Positions 44,556 to 54,718 of a stretch of 64,000 bases of DNA are shown here, piece by piece. This DNA comes from Panagrolaimus kolymaensis (lineage: Eukaryota > Nematoda > Chromadorea > Rhabditida > Panagrolaimidae), in the NCBI GenBank assembly GCA_028622995.1, contig JAJQJQ010000013.1, positions 3,038,001-3,102,000 of the forward strand, read 5' to 3'. The first letter of the stretch is position 1. Every line of letters begins with the position of its first letter. A program made the position numbers and the translations under genes. The notes beneath the pieces are model-generated. The model was given only the letters and a program-made list of their open reading frames with translations, searched no databases and had not been told where the DNA came from.

Positions 44556-45319
44556 ATGTGGATTAGAACTAATACTAATAATACAGTTGAACTTCCAAAT
44601 TGGGTTGTAAGTTTTTTTAAACTCTTATATTTATAAATTGCCTGAACTAAAACTGTTTTCAGATCGGCTTATTTACAATATTTGGTTTTTGTTTGATTTT
44701 TATTTATATGCCTTCCGGTCTATTATTCTATTTTACTGAAATTGATTTAACCATTTATCAAGAGCCTTGCAATAATATCACAGATATATTTTCCCTTCAA
44801 GAACTTGAATCAATGCGAAATAATTTAAATCCTGTAAATGAAGTATGTATTTTTTTTACTATAAATTAAGTTAAACAATTTCATTTTTTTTTTCAGTCAT
44901 TATCAAAAATGAAAGATATTAAAAATAATTCTGCCAATATTCGAAAACAAGAATCAATTAATGATTTACACGAACAAATGATAGACAAAATAAAGCTCAT
45001 GGAAGTCCCCGATTCAGAAATAAAAGGAAAAATTAAATTTCAATCACAAATTCGTTTTAAATGTAAACAAAAAAATATCCAAGCAGATAAAAAAAATTTA
45101 TTACAAAAAATTTGGGCTCAAATCTTGCATGCTTTTGGATTTTCTCTTGGTTGCTTAATTATAATTTTTTTACTTTTTAAACGGTGGCAATCGCCCCCAA
45201 AACTTTTTACTCGTAATCTATTTAATTTTTTTATATTCTTTTTATTTTATATCTCGTTGCTGGCTTTTATTTTTGGATGCGTTTCTGTTTATAGGTATAT
45301 TGAAATGAAGAAAATGTAA
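44556..45319 (+). CDS. EPC family, second subfamily, member E
   Basis: Three exons, 44556-44606, 44663-44842 and 44897-45319, encode 217 residues. Helix 1 lies in exon 2 and is followed by IYQEPCNNITDIFSL. Exon 3 begins with a polar helical stretch and continues with QIRFKCKQKNIQ and two helices. It is very close to member D at both ends, so the two are recent duplicates. Confidence 0.8.
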
Positions 45320-45773
45320 ATTATTTTTTTTAATAAAAGTTTATACGAAAGTTATTTTTGACAACCCATGTTTCTTGCATTTTTATTTGATAACTATGCC
45401 CATATTTTTGTTTCTTAGTAAAAGACATTTTGAAAGTTATTTAAAAAAAGCTATAACATAAAAGTGATTTCTCAGTTACGTTTGATCTCAAAAAGACTAA
45501 CTTTCACTTCCAAACAATATTTTTGCCACTTTTGAAAAAGTCTCGATGCACGTCATTCGTCCCATCAAAGCACAAAAACAGAAACAGCCGTTATTTTCTG
45601 CTGGACACAACAAGAGCAGTGATGCTATTTTTATAACCGAAGGAAAAAGATGCAAAAAATATAAAAGAAAAACACTCGTCATTTCATTTTTTGCTTTTTA
45701 TCAGCGCTTGTTAATTTTTTTTTCTGCAAAAATAAAATACAGGAAAAAAATTTGTTCAAAAGCTGGAATTAAA
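45320..45773. promoter_or_regulatory. EPC member F upstream region
   Basis: TGATCTCAAAAAGACTAACT (from 45483), CCCATCAAAGCACA and CTGGACACAACAA (45601) match the blocks ahead of members G, D and E. The block order and spacing are similar to those before member G. No gene is called. Confidence 0.5.
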
Positions 45774-46635
45774 ATGTATGGTGTTGGTATTTACGTTTCA
45801 AATATACTGAAAGTATCGAATACATCCAATAATGTTAATATAGATCATCCATCAACAACAAGCGATGATATGGGTCCTAATGTATGTCTCTTAATTAAAC
45901 TTTTTTTTCATTTTTCTAAAGATACTTTTTAGGAATCATTATTTGTGGCTACATGTGGATTTTTAATGTTCATAGCTTTGATATCACTTTTTTTTATACC
46001 AATTATTTTATCGAGAACAAGTTTAAATGGCAGCTATTATGATCCATGTAATGCTACAGGTGTAATTCCACATTATGAATTATTAAATTTACAGAATAAT
46101 TTAAGCATCGTGAATGAGGTAGGTAAAAATAAACTTAGTTTTTGAAGAGGGCTTCTTATTTTCTAAGACGTTGGATAATTAACTAGATAAGATATTCTTT
46201 ATTTAAATTGGCACATTTCAGGCTTTAAACCTTTTAAAAGATGAAAAAATTTCACTACATATTAGACGAAAGCCTTTAAAATATATTCATGATCAAATGG
46301 CGGATAAAATTAAACCCATGGAAACTCTAGCTTTTGACCTCAAAGAAAAAATCAATGAACAATCCTATCTTCGATTAGCGTGTAGAAGAGAAAATATTAA
46401 AAAAGATAGAAATAATTTGTTTGAAAAAAATTTGAGCCCAGCAATTTATTCTTTTGGAATTTGGATTATAAGTTTAATTTTAACTTTGATTTTATTATTC
46501 AAAAATTTGTTTGATAATTTTAAATTTATTTTTTGGAATGTTTTGTTTAGTTTTTTTGTTATTTCTTTGACCATTTCATTTGTTTTTGGATGCTTTTTCT
46601 TGATTAAACTTTATTATATTATGGGAATAGAATAA
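45774..46635 (+). CDS. EPC family, second subfamily, member F
   Basis: Three exons, 45774-45881, 45933-46118 and 46222-46635, encode 235 residues. Helix 1 (LFVATCGFLMFIALISL) is followed by YDPCNATGVIPHYEL, so the EPC motif is DPC here. Exon 3 has a polar stretch, LRLACRRENIKK and two helices. It bridges the two subfamilies: three exons like E, but a VIPHYELL segment like A and G. Confidence 0.78.
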
Positions 46636-47127
46636 AATGAAAAAAGTGTTGTTATATTTACGAAGAATTAAAAAATTTGACACTTATTTTTATTATTACA
46701 AGTTCTATGTTATAATTTTTAACCAAAAAACCGACAAAAATTTTTATACCAAAATCAAAAAATAATTCTTGAAGAATGAATGTTATCAAAAATCCAAGGG
46801 AAGTCGTAAAAATTAACGTTAGAAAAGTTTATAATCGTCAGTAGTCATAAATAATACCAATTTTTTTACATAAAATATTTGCCATTAAAAAGTGTATGGA
46901 ATTATGTGCTTCATAGTCCCATCAAAGCACATGACCGATAGAATAGACGCCGCTACTGGACACAGCAACAATCATGTCTTTGTTGCTGATTTTATAAAAA
47001 AAGAAGAAAAAGAAAAAAGTTGCAATTAAAGAAAGACGTTCACAAGTCATTTATTGTTTATTTTTCATCTTTTTTTTATTTTCATTAAATTTATTTTTAC
47101 AATAATTTGTTATTAAATAAAATGTCC
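46636..47127. other. intergenic; orphan EPC-type upstream module
   Basis: CCCATCAAAGCACATGACC and CTACTGGACACAGCAACA (CTGGACA at 46956) resemble the flanks of EPC genes, but the next gene is a minus-strand BTB gene. A family member may have been lost downstream of this module. Confidence 0.45.
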
Positions 47128-48673
47128 TTATGGCCAATCATCGGGGTTATAATGCCAGTTATAAGGCGGATGATCTAATTCACCCCAAATGTTGCTAAAA
47201 ATAAATAAATACAATGTCGGCCCTTGAACTGAAGTCATTTTTCTCAGTATTGTTGAGGATTGTTCAGTTTGCCTCCGGACGTAGATCGCCAAAAATGCCT
47301 TTGAGTTTGAAACAAAAAATTGTTTCAAAACATTACGAAAGTTTTCGTCAAATCAGTTCAAATTTTTAAATCGAAGAAAAATTTTGAAAAAAAGTTTTGG
47401 AAACTTTCGTAAAGCTTTGAAACATTTTTTTGTTTCAAACTCAAAGGCATTTTTGGCGATCTACGTCCGGAGGCAAACTGAACAATCCTGAACAATACTG
47501 AGAAAAATGACTTCAGTTCAAGGGCCGACATTATAAGTTAATTTTTGAAATTAATAAAATGAGTTTAAAAAAAGATGTTTTATCTTACTTATGTGGAACA
47601 TTGTCTTCCATACTCTGACATAGTTTATTTCGATGATGGCCCTGCCACGGAGATTTTCGAGTGTTAGCACGTTCGTTATTTTTTTCTTCCGATTTATCAA
47701 CAAATGGTTTATTTGATTCATTAATAGTGCTTTGAAGAAGTGAATCAAGCAATTCATCCTTGGACAATAAATCGTTAGTTGAGACAATTGTGGCCAAAGT
47801 TAAGGGTTTTAAATTTTCAAACTTTATAAATGGAAGAATATCTTTTAAAACTTCTTTCTTCTTTAAAGTGACATTTTTTAAACATTTACGTTCAGCCCAT
47901 TCATATACCTAAAACAGCTTTTTAGTAATATCTTTTTGTTTTTGCAAACATATGTTTTTAATTATCACAACTTACAAGCTTAAAAAATTTTTCTTCAGTT
48001 AATTCTCCAATTCGCTTGCAATCTTGAGCAATTTTAAGAACCAATTCAGGCGAGGTTTCACATAACGAAAATGCACTAGAAGAATAGTATCCAATTTTCG
48101 TGTCTTCTTTTTTACGAAAACATTTAACTTGGAAATTTTCTAAACATTTCGTTAATAAGGAACACTGATCATTGTATAGCATTCCCAATTCAGAAAATTC
48201 AAGGAAATTGGATGCATTAATATTGTTTTCAACAAATTCAATACATTTTTCAACCAATAATGGCACAAGATACATGTGGCCTTAAATACAATATTAAAAA
48301 TCCGGATTGAAATTTAAGAAATGAAATACCTAGATGTAGCATAACCTCCAAATTTTTCCTTGTTATTTCACATTCGTCAGTATATAAAAACTTTAAAAAG
48401 TCTTTAAAATCAGAAGATGTAACTTTTGGATCAGTGATAATAATTTTTCCGTCCACATATGACAGTGGTTGTTCGATCATAGTTTTGAAAGCTGGTGATC
48501 GAAGAGATAAAAAAAATTTTAGGGCATGGATATCCTATAAACGATGGAAAAGATTACTCACAAAAATTGAAAAGCTTTACCTCTCCTTCCACCAAAAAAG
48601 TTACATCATAGTTTTGTTGTTTTTCTAGAATATCCGTGAGAGCTTTGGTTAAAGAAACCATAGTATTTGCCAT
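47128..48673 (-). CDS. BTB-BACK domain protein
   Basis: Five exons, 48673-48581, 48534-48330, 48280-47976, 47908-47589 and 47194-47128, encode 329 residues. The BTB domain shows YDVTFLVEGE, IHALKFFLSLRSPAFKTMI, FKDFLKFLYTDE and LHLGHMYLVPLLVEKCIEFV. The BACK-like helices run through VLKIAQDC and FFKLVYEWAERKC. The C-terminus is a polar linker and an aromatic tail (HPPYNWHYNPDDWP). No MATH or Kelch part is present. BTB-BACK proteins usually bind Cul3 as substrate adaptors. The last intron hosts a 322-bp foldback element. Confidence 0.87.
47212..47533. mobile_element. TA-flanked foldback MITE, 322 bp
   Basis: About 130-bp inverted repeats, nearly identical, start (C/T)AATGTCGGCCCTTGAAC and end in its complement. 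TA lies on both sides (47210-47211 and 47534-47535). This is the pattern of Tc1/mariner-type non-autonomous elements. It sits in the last intron of the BTB-BACK gene and would form a very strong hairpin in the pre-mRNA. Confidence 0.88.
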
Positions 48674-50011
48674 TTATAAAATAAAAAGACCTAAAATTAT
48701 ATTATTTATTAAATTTACTATAGTTTAAAGCCCTTTTTGGAGAGGAAATTGATTTAAAACCACCAAATATTTGTATTTAATTGAGAGAGAAATAAAAGTT
48801 AAAAAAATAGATTATTTATCACCAAAAAAAAGTAAAAAATAATAAAATTATCAAATTCCAAAGAGACGACAATTACAATGGAGGACACAAATTTATGGTT
48901 TAAAATAACGACATCGAATGCAATCGAACGATGGAAGTTGATTGCACTTTGCAAAAAATCTTGATGCGTTTGAAAAAAATCTTTTTTGAACAAAGCTTAA
49001 AAGCTTTTTTCTTTCGTAAAAAATAAAAAGCTTTTTCATTTTATACTTTGTTGCATTAGCATATTTATTTACGAGACCTCTGGTGGTGAAAATAAGCACT
49101 ACAAAAAAAACAGTCGCCCTCCGCTTTAAGCCGGATTTTTGGGTTAAAAATGTAAACAAATAAAAAATCTAAAAATTTAAAATAATTAAATAGTGTATTT
49201 TTTTTTTATTAAATAGAAAGAAGACTTTTTTTTACCATTTTTGAATGAGTTTGTATTTATAGGTTATTTCACATGAAAAAGATATAAATAAATTTATTTT
49301 TTAGGAATCAAAAAATTTTACAAAAAAACTTTTAGATGTTTTTAAATTTAGACTTATCAAATTTACATAAAAGTCTTAAACAAGAAGCACAAAATCGATC
49401 ATAAAAGTTCTATTTTGCTAGCAATTACGTCTAGTATGTTTATTTTTATTTATTTTTTACAAAAGCACAGAATACGATATTGATATCGTATGTGGTCTCA
49501 AAAAAGACCAACTTTCACTTCCAAACACTTTTGCCACTTTTGAAAGTGTCTGGAAATACGTCATAGATTCTCTTTCTCTCATAAAAGCACAAGGACAGCC
49601 GCTGCTTGTTGCTGGACACAACAACAAGCAATGCTCTGCTATTTTTAGAGCAAACAAATAAAAAGACGAAAAAAAGAAAAACTCTCGTCATTTGCAACAA
49701 AAACCATGAACTTTCTTTACTTCCTTTTTTAATAGGGCATACTTTTTTGAAACGCAAATAAACAGAGACTAACAGCAGCTGCTGGACATTCACTTGCCAG
49801 CAACTTTAACTGTCTTAGCTTTTCTCAAACAAACAAAAAAGAGAAATTTTTTTGCCAAAGAAGAAAACACGCGTCATTCAAATCAATATTTAGTTGAAAT
49901 TCTTTTCTTTTTTTTTCAACTAAAAATGAGAAACGAGCGCTTTTTAAATTTTTTTAAACTTAATCAGTCCATTTTATTATACTTTTTTAGAAAAACTATC
50001 GTCAATCAAAT
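48674..50011. promoter_or_regulatory. long intergenic flank of BTB gene and EPC member G
   Basis: No exon is accepted over 1.3 kb. The part near member G has TGGTCTCAAAAAAGACCAAC (from about 49493), CTGGACACAACAACAAGC (49612) and a second copy type, CTGCTGGACATTCACTTGCC (49782), so both kinds of EPC upstream modules occur in one flank. Confidence 0.5.
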
Positions 50012-51267
50012 ATGCCTATCGAAGGACTTGACTTTGCACTCGAGTATTACAAACTAGCCCATCCAGAGCCATTAAATCTATTAAATGTTGTTACTAACGA
50101 TGATGACGAAAATGACGATGCTATAAAGCCTAGAAAAAAATATATTAGCAAATTTATTAAATGCTTACTGATTTTCATTTTCACTTTTATTTTTGTTTTT
50201 TTATGCTTTTTCTTGTTATGGACTATTTATTATTATCCGAATATATCTCATTATTATGAACCATGCGAAGTTGAAGGCGTTATTCCACTCCAAGATTTAA
50301 AACTTTTACAAGATAAATTCAGTGTTTTGGAAACAGGGTTGCACGAAAGTGAAAAACTTTCGCTTTCGCGAAAGACGAAATTATTAAAGTTTAATTTCGC
50401 GAAATTTCGCGAAAACGAAACGAAACGAAAGTAAAAATTCGTTTTTTGTTTATGGATGCTGATAATTTTTTTTCGAAAAATAACTATTATCAATGCTTGA
50501 AATCTATTATTTTTGACTTCATAAAGTGAACTTCAGTATTTTTTTACATTTTTTATCTAAAACTTTTCTCAAACATAAATTTTTTTGCAAAAATTGCAAT
50601 TTTTTAAATTTTTTCTTGAATTTTTTTCCAAAAATAGGTTTCACGAAATTTTTTAAAAAATTTCGCGAAACGCAAAACGAAACGAAATTGAAAAAACAGG
50701 CGAAATTTGGCGAAAGCGAAAGACGAAACGAAATTTCGTGCAACCCTGTTTGGAAACTGTATGTTGATTTAAAAAATTACACTATTTTCAAATGAAAAAG
50801 ATGGATTTTTTATTATTTTTTAGGTTTTGAAGCTCATTAATGGAAGCAACGTTTGCAGACAATCATATCGACCTTCAATAACTTTAGAATCAAGCCAATA
50901 TTTAATGAATGAAACTCAAAATTTACTTTCTGATTTTAACATTTCCAAAACTAAAATTATCAAACAAATGAATATTCGTCAAAAATGTATTGAAAAAAAC
51001 TTTGGAATGAATATTACCGAAATTTTAGGATCCTACAAAAAAATTTTTTGGTTGTCTGTCATTTTTATGGTATTTTTAGTTTCAATATCTATTCTTTGTT
51101 TTGCTTATTTATCGAAATGGGCAGATAATAATGAATTCAGTTGCGAGTATTCCTTGAAAACCTATTTAGTTTCCATTCAAATGTTAATAATAATAATGAG
51201 TTTAGTTGCGGGAGGATTTTTTTTGTGCCTTCAAAAAACTCTAAAAATACTAATTTGCCAGTTTTAA
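50012..51267 (+). pseudogene. EPC family member G, interrupted by a hAT element at its donor
   Basis: Exon 1 begins at ATG 50012 with an acidic/basic head, helix 1 and YEPCEVEGVIPLQDL. It should end GAAACT|GTATGT, but a 415-bp element (50334-50748) sits just before this end. Exon 2, 50824-51267, is open and carries VLKLINGSNVC, LMNETQN, RQKCIEKNFGMN and two helices. Without the element and one copy of its duplication the two exons join in phase, giving about 255 residues. With it, the frame runs into element sequence and stops. The original donor is still present after the element. Confidence 0.85.
50334..50748. mobile_element. 415-bp hAT-like MITE, TIR CAGGGTTGCACGAAA
   Basis: TIRs CAGGGTTGCACGAAA and its complement close the element. 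The 8-bp duplication TTTGGAAA lies at 50326-50333 and 50749-50756. CAGGG ends and 8-bp duplications are classic for hAT elements. The inside is full of GCGAAA/TTTCGC words in both orientations and codes for nothing. Confidence 0.94.
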
Positions 51268-51325
51268 GTTTGCTTTCTTAATATTTTTCTTTTCCGCAAA
51301 ATTCTAAATTTACTTTTTTTTCTAG

Positions 51326-51769
51326 GTTCTTGATTTGATCAATGGAAATTTAGCTGTGAAGAACCATGCCAGATTCTCTCCAGCAATCACTCAACATTTG
51401 GTTAATAAAACTCAAGCTTTACAAGAAAATTTCGTCGAAGCATCAAACTTAATATCCGAATTAATGAAGCTACGTCAAAAATGCGTAAAAGAAACAAAGA
51501 TTTCAACCGAAATTTTTGCTGCAATTAAAACTTATAATTTTATTTTTGTTGGAGCTTTGATAATTGTTTGCATTTGTGTTTACATTGGTTTAGGAATAAT
51601 TTGGTTAAATTCAAAATATCGGGACTTATTTTATCGTGAATATGATTTAACGAAACACATAGATTATTTAGGTCATGGAACCATATCAAGTTTTATTGCA
51701 AGTGGCTTGGTTGCAGCTTTTTTCTTTGCAAAGAAATTTAGTTTAGAAAATGAGCTTTTGCAAAATTAG
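51326..51769 (+). CDS. EPC family, orphan or alternative second exon (member H)
   Basis: An open exon follows a TTTCTAG acceptor only 58 bp after the stop of member G. It encodes 147 residues with VLDLINGN, HLVNKTQ, LRQKCVKE and two helices. It begins in the same phase (GTT) as exon 2 of member G, so exon 1 of G could splice to either. If so, it is an alternative last exon; otherwise it is a truncated duplicate. It lacks the first Cys after the INGS-like start. Closest relative is the orphan exon at 36157. Confidence 0.6.
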   Translation, partial: VLDLINGNLAVKNHARFSPAITQHLVNKTQALQENFVEASNLISELMKLRQKCVKETKISTEIFAAIKTYNFIFVGALIIVCICVYIGLGIIWLNSKYRDLFYREYDLTKHIDYLGHGTISSFIASGLVAAFFFAKKFSLENELLQN

Positions 51770-52148
51770 ATAAATAATTATGAAGTTAGCATTTATCGTT
51801 TGAATTTGTCACAATTTCTATAATAAGTTTTCTAATAATAAAATTTTTAAATAAAAGCTTTTTTATAAGGAAATTAATCGATACAATTAAAGGTGTCCAA
51901 AAGCAATACAATAAAAAATATATAAAAGCTTTTTTCTTTTCTTTTTTTAGTGAAAAAACGGAAAAAAGACAGAAAAGTGACAAAAGAATGGTTTTATGAC
52001 AGACAACAATAAATTCAATCAAAATAAAATAAATCTAAAGAAAATAGAATTGCAATAAAACTTTTTAAAACTTTTATTTAAAATTTATGTTCCAAAAATT
52101 GTAATTTTCCGAATTTGTTATTTTTTTTTATTGTTCAAAGTTATAAAA
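51770..52148. other. intergenic, no feature recognised
   Basis: About 380 bp of AT-rich sequence between two plus-strand genes. It holds the presumed promoter of the MOLO1-like gene. Confidence 0.5.
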
Positions 52149-53082
52149 ATGAAGATAGAAATATTTTTGTTTTTTATAACTTATTTTTTGCCGCTGTGTA
52201 TTTTGAGCTCAGAAAACTTATTGGAAACAAATATTTGGAATGGAACATCATTTCCAAATCCACAAGTTGACGCTGATTATAAAAAATGCAATATCAACCA
52301 AACATCTGCCATTTGTGATCCTGATAATATTTTATCAGAAAATGAACGACAAAATATTATTAAACATTTTGAAAAATTACAACAAAGTACAACTAATGGT
52401 TCTGGAGATGCCTTTTGCGAAAAGCATGGAATTATTGGTGGAATAGCAATTGGCAAAAATTTTGATGGAGGCAATTCAGAGGTAAACTTTTTTAAAACTA
52501 TTTTTTTACATAAAAAAACCCAATTTTTTCTGTGCCTTTTTTTAGACTTTGATGCCCCAAGCTAATAGTATTTTACGCCGATGGAATTTGGATCCAGTTT
52601 GCTTTAAATCTTTTATAATAGTTTTGGCAACCATTGATCGAAGTGTATGGATTGCAAAAGATTTAAATATGCCTTTAACTTCTAAAGAATTAACAGAAAT
52701 TTTTAATGAAGAAGTCTGTGTTTTTTTATTATCAAAAATTGCTTCTTTTTTTATTATCTTTTTTTATTTTTAGAAAAGTACTCTTCGAAATGGCAATTAT
52801 GAGGAAGCCATATTAAATATGATTAATGGAATAGAAACCATACATTCTAAAAGTTTATTAGATTATTTAATTAATATTTGTATTTTTGTAATATTTATTT
52901 CACTACATACTTGGTGTTTTTGTTTTTGTGGATTTTGTTGTTGTGGTAAATGTGGCGGTGATGGAGGAAGCTCTGGTGGCAGCCATGGTGGTGGTGGTGG
53001 TACTACTTATTATGCCGCTTCAAGTAATGATACTGGCGGAGGTGGTGGAGATTCTGGTGGAGGCGGAGGAGGAGATTACTAA
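52149..53082 (+). CDS. MOLO1-like TPM-domain membrane protein
   Basis: Three exons, 52149-52481, 52546-52713 and 52774-53082, encode 269 residues. The start at ATG 52149 gives a signal peptide (MKIEIFLFFITYFLPLC). The ectodomain has WNGTSFPNPQVDADYKKC and ICDPDNILSENERQNI, the usual opening of nematode TPM/MOLO1 domains. A transmembrane helix near residue 215, a Cys cluster (CFCFCGFCCCGKC) and a Gly/Ser-rich cytosolic tail follow. In Caenorhabditis elegans MOLO-1 is an auxiliary subunit of levamisole-sensitive acetylcholine receptors; whether this paralog does the same cannot be told. Confidence 0.85.
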
Positions 53083-53482
53083 GAATATATTTAATTTTTT
53101 GTTTGTAATAATTTTTATGTATCTTTTTTTCCACATTAATAAACTCATTCTTTAAAAGAGTTAGCAACAAAAATAAATTTCTTCTTCTTAATGTTTTTAT
53201 TCATTGATTTTTTAACTCATTTCGGCTATGCTTCAGGAAAAAATGTCGTAGATTTTTTGTCCATTAATAATTAAAATTAATATAAATTCAGCATCTAAGA
53301 TTGAAATATATTTTATTTACCCGTTTTATAGATTCTACAGTTATTACATCAAATTTTTTATAAATTCTTTTTTTCTCGAAAAGTTTATTAAATTGCAAGT
53401 GAGCTATCACTATGTTCACTCTTTAATGATGAAGTCTCTTCAGCCAAGGTATAAATATTTGGCACTAAAAATTAATATGAAA
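53083..53482. other. intergenic between converging genes
   Basis: 400 bp with AATAAA-like signals, and no coding or repeat structure recognised. Confidence 0.5.
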
Positions 53483-54025
53483 TCAAATGGCATTAAAATT
53501 AAACCAAATTTTACCCATATCAATGAGAGTTTGTTCATTTGGTTGAATTTCCCTATGATTTTGCCTCGATGTAATCAGCCTTAATAAACTTTCTAATAAT
53601 GAGAGTTCGTTTGTATTATGTTGGACATCTTGATGGTATGATGGAGGAGGAGAATGGTTATTCCTTTGTCTTCTATTTGTGTTTAATTCTGCCAGAAATT
53701 GACTAGAATTTCTTTCTTCAACTATTTCTTCATTAAGCAACGAGTTAGAATCCTCATTTAATACATTTTGTATTCTTGTAATTGGTGTAATTGGGGAATA
53801 TGGAGGAGGAGGTAAAAAATGTGATAATGATATGGTTCTAGAATTATTAATATCCGGTACAGGTTGAATTGGATATTCAAGACTTGTTATACTAAGACAC
53901 CATTGTTTACAGTAAAGTATTATACATATTATAAGAAATATTACAATAATTATTAAAACAATTATAAATACAACAACGCTTAACCATTTATAAAATAGTC
54001 CATCATCGTTAACAAAAAGAGACAT
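53483..54025 (-). CDS. single-exon membrane protein with PPxY motifs
   Basis: One open exon encodes 180 residues. A short outside segment is followed by a strong Ile/Val-rich helix (residues about 14-38, VVVFIIVLIIIVIFLIICIIL) and a Cys/Trp pair. The long polar cytosolic tail has PPPPYSP and PPPSYHQ. PPxY sites bind WW domains, for example of Nedd4-type ubiquitin ligases, so the tail may recruit such a ligase. No family is recognised. Confidence 0.65.
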   Translation of the reverse strand: MSLFVNDDGLFYKWLSVVVFIIVLIIIVIFLIICIILYCKQWCLSITSLEYPIQPVPDINNSRTISLSHFLPPPPYSPITPITRIQNVLNEDSNSLLNEEIVEERNSSQFLAELNTNRRQRNNHSPPPSYHQDVQHNTNELSLLESLLRLITSRQNHREIQPNEQTLIDMGKIWFNFNAI

Positions 54026-54718
54026 ATTATTTTACTTTTTGATTTAAAGTTTTTTAATAATTTCTAGCAAAATATTAGGGATTTTACTTTTAAACTTATT
54101 GAATTTATTAAATATGTATGTATATGATACTGCATCAATCCAAAGAATAAAAAATGTTCTTTAATATTAACAGGAAGTCAAAAAAATAAAATATTATAAA
54201 AAAGATAATTATAATTGAAACAAAAATACCAAATTATTCTTCATTTAATGGAACAACAATAAAAATCAAATTAAATATAACAGCGAGCAAAAACGTGTTT
54301 AATTTTCTTTTTATATTACCAGAATTATGATTTGGATTTTTTGGATTTTTTTAATAACCCTGGTATAGAAAAAAAATGAAATAAACAAACAATGTCACTA
54401 GCTATAATGTTAAAAAAAGTACTTTTAATCAATATGCTGCTTATCTTTTCTTTTCTTTTTTTTGAGAAAGAACTATGCGATTTGCTTTTAATGGTGACAA
54501 GACGACACAAAAACACTTTCTTGTTATTTTTATTCTGCATTTAAAATAAAAGTTAAATTCAAACAATATTAAAGTAAGCATTAACTAATATTTTTCATAA
54601 AAATCTACATACAATACAAAAAAAAAATAAAAAATAATAATAATAAGGCATTCTTTATGTTGAAAAATGACGAAAATAACTAATATTTTACATATTTAGC
54701 TTAAAATAGCCAAAATGG
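54026..54718. other. intergenic, no feature recognised
   Basis: About 690 bp of AT-rich sequence. No open frame here shows domain features or splice continuity. Confidence 0.5.

Noticed and set aside
50526..50795. Phe/Lys-rich frames within the element in EPC member G
   Set aside because: They arise from GCGAAA/TTTCGC filler repeats of the MITE and have no independent coding support.
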